A stretch of 64,000 nt of DNA, from NCBI GenBank assembly GCA_948567375.1, contig OX419760.1, positions 3,038,001-3,102,000 on the forward strand, written 5' to 3'. This DNA is from Lunularia cruciata. Lineage: Eukaryota > Streptophyta > Marchantiopsida > Lunulariales > Lunulariaceae. The notes beneath the pieces are model-generated. The model ran no database searches. It was given only the letters and a program-made list of their open reading frames with translations, and was not told the DNA's origin. Both the position numbers and the translations under genes were made by a program. Of this stretch, positions 57,881 to 64,000 are shown in pieces; within the stretch, counting starts at the first letter, position 1; each line of letters starts with the position of its first letter.

Positions 57881-59149
57881 GTGTGGTCTGTGAGCCGGCC
57901 TGTCTCTCACTCAGGATGAACCTCTAATGGCTATTATGGTAACGCACCATGGCTAAGAAGGCAAAGAACCCCAACTCCATCATACTCCTCCAAGGCTAAC
58001 ACTCCAAGACTCAAGCCATTGCTCACTAGAGAACTCAAAGAGAGAGAGATAGTTGCAAATCAAAGGATGATGAGTAACTCCTCACCCCTTGTTTATGTAC
58101 TTGTGAAATAGCTATGCACTAAAGTTACTATTTACCATAGTAACTCAAGTTACTAGGCTAAAAATCAAGTAAAGTCAAAAAGTATAAAGGAATAACCATC
58201 CACATGGGCATATTCTACTAAGTATGCAATCTTATCTTGACCCAACCACTAAGTCAAGGATTCCTTCACATAGGCTATCTTTGTACTATAAAAGAATCCA
58301 AAACAAAAAGACTTGCGGGCCCACGAGTTCTCAACTCTTTCCTCAAAGCCAAACACCTAGGAATAATACCAAGTCAACACACTAGAATCTAAAAGAATGG
58401 TGCTCATCTTTTCTACTTCCTTTAAAGTAAGGTCCCCATTATCTTAGCTATGACTAACTCTAGCCAATCATGACTAATGTAGAACCATCCTTTATCTCTA
58501 TATAAATAATATCTCTCAAGTATTTATACCAAGCTAAATATCACAATACCATACACATGCACAAATGAGTGCTATAGGTCCTAATTCATTCCATATCTAA
58601 AACCTAGATTTTTTGGTACCAATTGATACACATTACCACACTTAGTCTCACAAGTGGGAACCATCCCGGTAGCTTCTCACAATTTCTATGCTGGAAAGTC
58701 CCATAGCCATGCCAATAGGAGCCATTCTCACTACCATTCTCTTAGTTTTGGAGTAGAATCTACAACTCCCATAAGACATATTTGTCCCAAACTTTAAGTG
58801 GATGTAATTTCTTTCCTAGAGTTTTGTTTTCTATGATCTTTTTGTCTATGAGAAGACCTTGAGTAGATGCTCCCAAGGAGATAAGACATGCTCCATTTTT
58901 GCATCTATATTCACATAGATATGGGTCCCAATGTGAACTATATCTTTTTTTTACTCCCATAAATGGAATTTTGTAATATGAAGATCTGTCCCATACTTAC
59001 ATTACTACTCTCCCTTAGAAATTCTATCCTATAGTGGCTCTTCAAAATTCTACAAGTGCATTTCTTTACTTAATCAAACTCCATTTTAACAATTCTCACC
59101 AGGAGTTTGACATTACTTGTCACTCCAATGTACAAGACAATCAATTTAA
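57881..59149 (-). other. No gene; probably copia 3' LTR and flanking repeat
   Basis: The stretch lies directly beyond the 3' end of the copia pol remnant on the minus strand, so it should include that element's 3' LTR. I cannot fix the LTR ends by sequence. Short frames such as 58760-58960 show no domain. Confidence 0.4.
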
Positions 59150-61182
59150 CTTTGAAGTCCAATTGCAACTATGCATTGCTTGAAATTTTCAATTATGACT
59201 ACCTTTGTAAACATATCTTCATGATTGCTTACTCCAAAATCTTCAGCTAAGTCAATACTCCACCATCTATCAATTCACAAATGAAATAATTCATAAATTG
59301 AATATGTTTTGTCTTGGCATGAAACACAAGATTCTCTGAAATATTGATAGCACTCTAGCTATCACTATGGAGTATATTGTCATCTTGTTTCTTGCCTAGC
59401 TCTACCATAAAGTTTTTTCAACCAGGTCATCTTTTTTCTTGCCTTTAAGATGGCCATGTACTCAACTTCTATGGTAGAAAGAGCATCACTCTTCTACAAA
59501 CAAGATATCTAACTAATGGTAGTACTACCCAAGGTAAACACATACACTATAGTGATCTTTTGATTATCCAAGTCTCCTCCCAAATTTTCATATCAATGAA
59601 GCCCTCTAGAATAGAATATCTTTGCTTGAAGCAAAGTGCGTTATCAAAGGTACTTGTCAAGTAGCATAACTACCATTTTATTGTTTCCCAATGGTCTCTT
59701 CTTGGGTTTGACATGAATCTGCTCACAACTCATACAACATGAGCAATTTCTGGCTTATTGCATACCATAGCTTACATCAAAATGCCATTTGCTGATGCAT
59801 ATGGTACTCTGCTCATGTAGTCTCTATTTGCATCAATTCTTGGTGATTGCTCCTTAAAGAGTTTGAAGTGACTTCCCAAGGGAGTAATTCAAATTGTGGC
59901 ATTCTATAGACCAAACTTGTACATCAATTTCTTGATGTACTTTTGTTGAGGTAATTTCAACATACATGTAGATATATCTTTGGTAATCCTTATTCCAAGT
60001 ATTTATTGTGAAGGACCTAGATCTTTCATTTCAAATACATCAGCAACTAACGCTTTAGCTTGCTGATTTTCTCATGTTGGATCCAACAGCCAACATGTTG
60101 TAAACATAAACAGCAGGATGATGTATGAATCAAAAAATTACTTAATGTACCAATAATGGTCCATTTTGCATCAGGTGTAACCATTGTTGGCCATAAAGCC
60201 ATCAAACTTCAACTACCATTGTTGAGGATCCTATTTCAAACCACATAGACTCTTCTTCACTTGCAGACCATGTCTACTTTGTTTGTGATCTGAAACCCCT
60301 CAGGCTACGCCATATAGACATCCTCCTCAGGTCTCCATATAGAAACATTGTTTTACATCTAGTTGCTCTAGATGCATATCCTTTGTAGTCACAATACCCA
60401 TGACCAATCTGATGGTAATCATCTTAACTATGGGAGAGAAGATCTCATTGTAGTCTACCTTTGGTCTATAAAAAACCTTTGCCAGAAATCTGACCTTGTA
60501 TCACTTGCTTCCATCATGTTCTTATTTGATTTTGTACACCTATTTTTTTGCAATGCCTTCTTTCCCTTTGGCAGCTTGGTCAATGACCAAGTCTCATTCC
60601 TTTTAAGGATTACATCTCTCCCTTCATTGCAAGCTCCGATTGCAATGAGTACTCCTTTTGCATTGTGTTTGAGTAGCATTTAGGTTCACCATTTTCTATC
60701 AAGAATAAGTAGTACATAGATGGGGAACACCTCTCTACTAGTTCTCATATTCTAGTAAATCTTCTCAAATCAATTGTAGGCATTTTGGTAGAAAACACAA
60801 AGATCTGGTATGACCTTTGTGTTTCTACCAAACTCCTATTTCCTAGAACATCATTCTTTGAAACACTTCTTCTTGATGTTTTGCTTGTTCTTCTAAAAGC
60901 TCAAAACATGATCCAAGCTTATCTTTGTAAATAACATTTTCACATTTCAACACTTATTCTCTTGATGTTTTGCTTGTTATTCTAAAACCTCAAAACCTGA
61001 TCCAAGATTATCTTTGTACATAACATTGTCATGGAAAATGACACCTGTACTTCTTAGCACTTTTCTATAATCTTCATTCCAAAGATGATAACCCATGTCA
61101 TCTGATCTGCAATTGATGAAGAAACACTTCTTTGACTTTGAATCAAGCTTGTCCCTATCAAAAACTTGAATCCTTGCATATG
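59150..61182 (-). pseudogene. pol: Ty1/copia pol remnant
   Basis: Minus-strand reading in order: integrase C-terminal DKLDSKSKKCFFINCRSDDMGYHLW...VIFHDNVMYK (61140-61020); reverse transcriptase LEQLDVKQCFYMET, VKKSLCGLK-DPQQW and ILGIRITKD (about 60360-59950); SANGILM-AMVCNKPEIAHVV and NPRRDHWETIKW (about 59800-59690); RNase H traces to about 59200. These blocks are diagnostic of copia. Many stops and frameshifts. The 5' side is cut at 61182 by gypsy-B. Confidence 0.88.
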
Positions 61183-61785
61183 TGTAATATTCCAAGGACC
61201 AAATAACCCCTAAGAGAAACACAAGAGAGAAAACACAAGGCTTCAACACTAAATACTCCAATGCTCTAAAGGAGCACCTTGTCTTTATTATATAGTAAAG
61301 AAGATCCCTCAAAGGAAGCTCCACCCTTGGATCAAATACATGGGTTGGTGACATGTCAACAAGCTCCACCCTTAGAGTAGTTGCATGGATGGGTGACATG
61401 TTGGTCCTTGTCCTATTTGGCTGGTCAAACAGGTTTGACCAAAGGGAATGTTTAGCAAATCTTCCTATATGAAACTCAAAATTGCATGGATGAGGTACCA
61501 TTGTAAAGTTCTCAATGAGATGAATAGTGGAGAGAGAAGGAAAGCCTTCTAACTCAAAATGATCATATATATTTGTTTTTGAGGCCTAATTCATCCATTT
61601 AGGCCTCCAAAATTGGCTCTAAAGTTTTGAGTGTTTTTACCTCTTGCTCTATTAGTCAAAGTACTCTTTTGGTGACACCTCTATCTAATCTACTTAGTCC
61701 CTCATATACTCATATATAATATCACTCTAGATGTTACCAAGCCAATTTCCACCTTTAGATAATATGTCCAGCTATTGGTATTATA
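61183..61785 (-). repeat. 3' LTR of the minus-strand gypsy-B copy
   Basis: On the minus strand it runs TATAATACCAATAGC...GGAATATTACA, 603 bp; the initial TG is mutated to TA. The polypurine tract AAAAGGAGGGAGG lies immediately upstream. It matches the LTR at 40858-41464. Confidence 0.86.
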
Positions 61786-63121
61786 AACCTCCCTCCTTTT
61801 AGGATACAACATCCTTGTTGCAAAGTTGTTACTCAAAAGATTGCACTAATACCAATGCATGGTTCAAGTTGCTTGTTGGCTCCATGTTGCCTCATACAAT
61901 GGGTACCCTTTCCAATGTACAAGATATTCCATATGTGGATGGTAGGTACCACGGATGCATTTTTGAGAATACATTTTACTTCATGTTCTTCTATCTCGTC
62001 ATTGAGTGTTGGACAAGGTCTAACTTCTTGCATTGAAGGAAAGTGAGGCGGTCAGAGTGTATATTTGCATAATAGGGAAACATGGAACATTAGATGGATC
62101 TTCATGTGTGATAGTAGCTTGAGGTGATAGGCCACTATGCCAATTTGATGAAGGATGAGAAAAGGCCCAATAAAATGAGGTCTAAGCTTACAACAACCAA
62201 CTAATGTGAGCTTGGTTATGGATAGCTAGACTTGATAGATTTATCTCCTTGTGCCATTGATGCGTATCTACAATTTTTTGTCAATTTTGGGTGATTTGTA
62301 ACTTGTGCTTTGTGTTCTCCACACCATATTGGATTCTAGAAACAAAAGTGTTGACAATATCAACCTTGGTAGCCACAAGGTGGATCTCCATCAAGCCCAA
62401 AGGTATGAAAGGATGCTCTTCATATTTGGGAAAGAATGGTATAGCCTATGTGGATACATTCACTAAATTGTTGTAGGAAAATTCCACTAATGGAAGGAAG
62501 GTGTTCTAACTCTCTTGCTCATCTAAGGTGATGCACCGGACCATGTCCTCAATAGTTTGATTAGCCCACTCTATTTTCCTAACATCATTGGTGGTAGGAT
62601 ACACATGAATCATTTTGCTAAATCAATCAACAAAGATTACAATGGTGTCAAACCCTAAGGTAGTCTTGGGCAATTCACAAACCAGATCTATGCTTACATG
62701 TTCCCAACATTGTGTAAGAGTAGGGAGTAGTTGAAGGAGTCCTATGGGACCTTGATTAGAAGCTTTATTTTGTTGATAGAGTAGGTAGCTTTGAACGTAC
62801 TCCATCAAATCATTGCTCATCTTGGGCCAATAGTAGTAGTGTTTGACTCATCTAAGGTCTTCTCCACTCCAACGTGACTTCCAATGGTGCAATCATGACA
62901 TTCCACTATGATGGTGGTTTTTATATCTATGGTATGCAAACTCTATAACTTACCATCATAAAAAATGAGTCCTTAGGTATTGGTTATGTTTTTGGATGAT
63001 TGAGCAGCTACATTCTATGGGTCAATTTTTGAAGTAGCAATAATCCTTGGCTAGAATTTTGGGTTCATCTTGACCTCTACAACCAAATTTTTTTCTATAG
63101 GCATCCAAGTGAATGCATTTG
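61786..63121 (-). pseudogene. pol: gypsy-B integrase and chromodomain remnant
   Basis: Minus-strand reading includes a YLLYQQNKASNQGPIGLLQ finger end and SIDLVCELPKTTLGFDTIVIFVD (62820-62623). It continues with NDVRKIEWANQTIEDMVR near 62545-62590, FSYNNLVNVSTQAIPFF near 62440-62490 and a chromodomain-like WKGYPLYEATW near 61880-61910. Stops and shifts are frequent. Upstream pol is cut at 63122 by a copy of the 3.66-kb LTR. Confidence 0.85.
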
Positions 63122-64000
63122 TGTAATAACCCAACAAGTATCACTTTTGTGGTAACCAGCAAGTAACAATTTGTTCCCATAGAGATACGAGTCAAGAAGT
63201 ATTAAATACAAAGTAAAATGTCACAATCAGTTCTTCTTGAGTCTCTTAGGTAGAAACCACATCCAAAAGAGAGTAACAAGCATTGGATTCATAGTCTTGT
63301 CACAAACAAATCACACTTACAATCATAATCCATTAATATCTTTCCAAATCAATCTTGATTGTCATGATTCAGTTCTTTTGAAGGAGGCTACTTCACCATG
63401 AAACTACTTTTCCTTGGACTTGTGTTCCACCCCTCCACTAAAGGCACAACTTCCTCAATCAAAATTGCTTTGCATCAATCTAGCATTGTGATCACAATGC
63501 AAAATACTACCAACACTACAATTTCTCATAAATTTGTCAAGGCATTACTTTGATTGCTATCCACTTAGGATCAAATACACAAAATAAACATCAGCACTAC
63601 AGAATCCCACACCCAACACCCACTAATTGCAAATTGAACTTCTCCAAACTCTCACAAACACACACACACAAGATTGATATTTGGAATTAAGCTAAAACAA
63701 CAAGCACTAAGTTATTGCACTTTGCTTTACTCAAATTCAAAATATGATATTGAACAACAATATACTGCAAAGGCCTCCTTTAAATAGGCAAAGCACTCAA
63801 CTACATCCTATAAATCTCCAAATATGAATCATCTTACTATTGCTTCAAATCTCTACTTTCAAATCTGCAAATCCAAAATTACACTACACTTCTTCATATC
63901 TACACTTTTAGATCTCATAAATTGTTGACTAATCTAATCCAATGTCTACTTCTACTTCGGCTTCTAAACCCAAATTACCTTCAATTTTTTCCTCTACTTT
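63122..64000 (-). mobile_element. Second copy of the long LTR, running off the window
   Basis: It starts TGTAATAACCCAACAAGTATC on the plus strand and aligns with 23511-24370 over its whole visible length. The start is joined to gypsy-B pol, not to a primer-binding site and gag, so it is an LTR end at an insertion point. The last about 100 bases, read on the minus strand, match the C-terminal tail of the ORF inside the other copy (EGNLGLEAEVEV). Confidence 0.82.

Overview
This window is nuclear DNA from a land plant with a repeat-rich genome. I infer a plant from an intron-split, plant-type glutathione peroxidase, a three-domain-type polyphenol oxidase, a chromodomain Ty3/gypsy element primed by initiator tRNA-Met, and Ty1/copia remnants. 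The polyphenol oxidase has a secretory signal and no introns, and a LINE family carries an R2-like endonuclease. Both features lean towards a non-seed plant (moss, liverwort, lycophyte or fern), but that is inference and I cannot name a species.

Only two host genes are convincing, both on the minus strand. The first is a six-exon glutathione peroxidase (4223-6419). The second is a single-exon polyphenol oxidase (31738-32982). Around them are stretches in which I recognise no gene.

The rest is a nested graveyard of mobile elements. (1) A LINE family, here LINE-A, has a CCHC finger, an R2-like endonuclease and a 3' tail with two hairpins. It occurs at 121-495 (-), 1133-2420 (+), 8676-10195 (+), 11688-12425 (+) and 54757-55829 (-), and many copies are only the 3' tail. 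(2) A related LINE family, LINE-2, lies at 35405-37530 plus 41465-42950 (-) and at 49735-51905 (-). (3) A young complete Ty3/gypsy element, gypsy-1 (15292-20931, target duplication ATTAT), has LTRs that differ at one base. It has an intact gag, a textbook -1 frameshift cassette and an LTR packed with heat-shock elements; its pol is broken. An old deleted relative lies at 27171-28312 (-). (4) A second gypsy family, gypsy-B, is present as pol plus 3' LTR on the plus strand (37535-41464) and the minus strand (61183-63121), and as two solo LTRs with target duplications (8939-9699, 21766-22503). (5) An element with a 3.66-kb LTR (23511-27170, -) appears to carry a long degraded sense ORF inside the LTR. 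Its gag follows at 21440-23470, and a second LTR copy starts at 63122. (6) A copia remnant lies at about 59150-61182 (-).

The nesting gives a relative order. The element with the long LTR entered the old gypsy-1 relative and was itself hit by a gypsy-B LTR. In the right arm, gypsy-B sits beside copia and the long LTR entered gypsy-B. Gypsy-1 is the youngest insertion. The most interesting signals are its frameshift cassette, its heat-shock-element array, the ORF-bearing long LTR, and the dispersed two-hairpin LINE tail.
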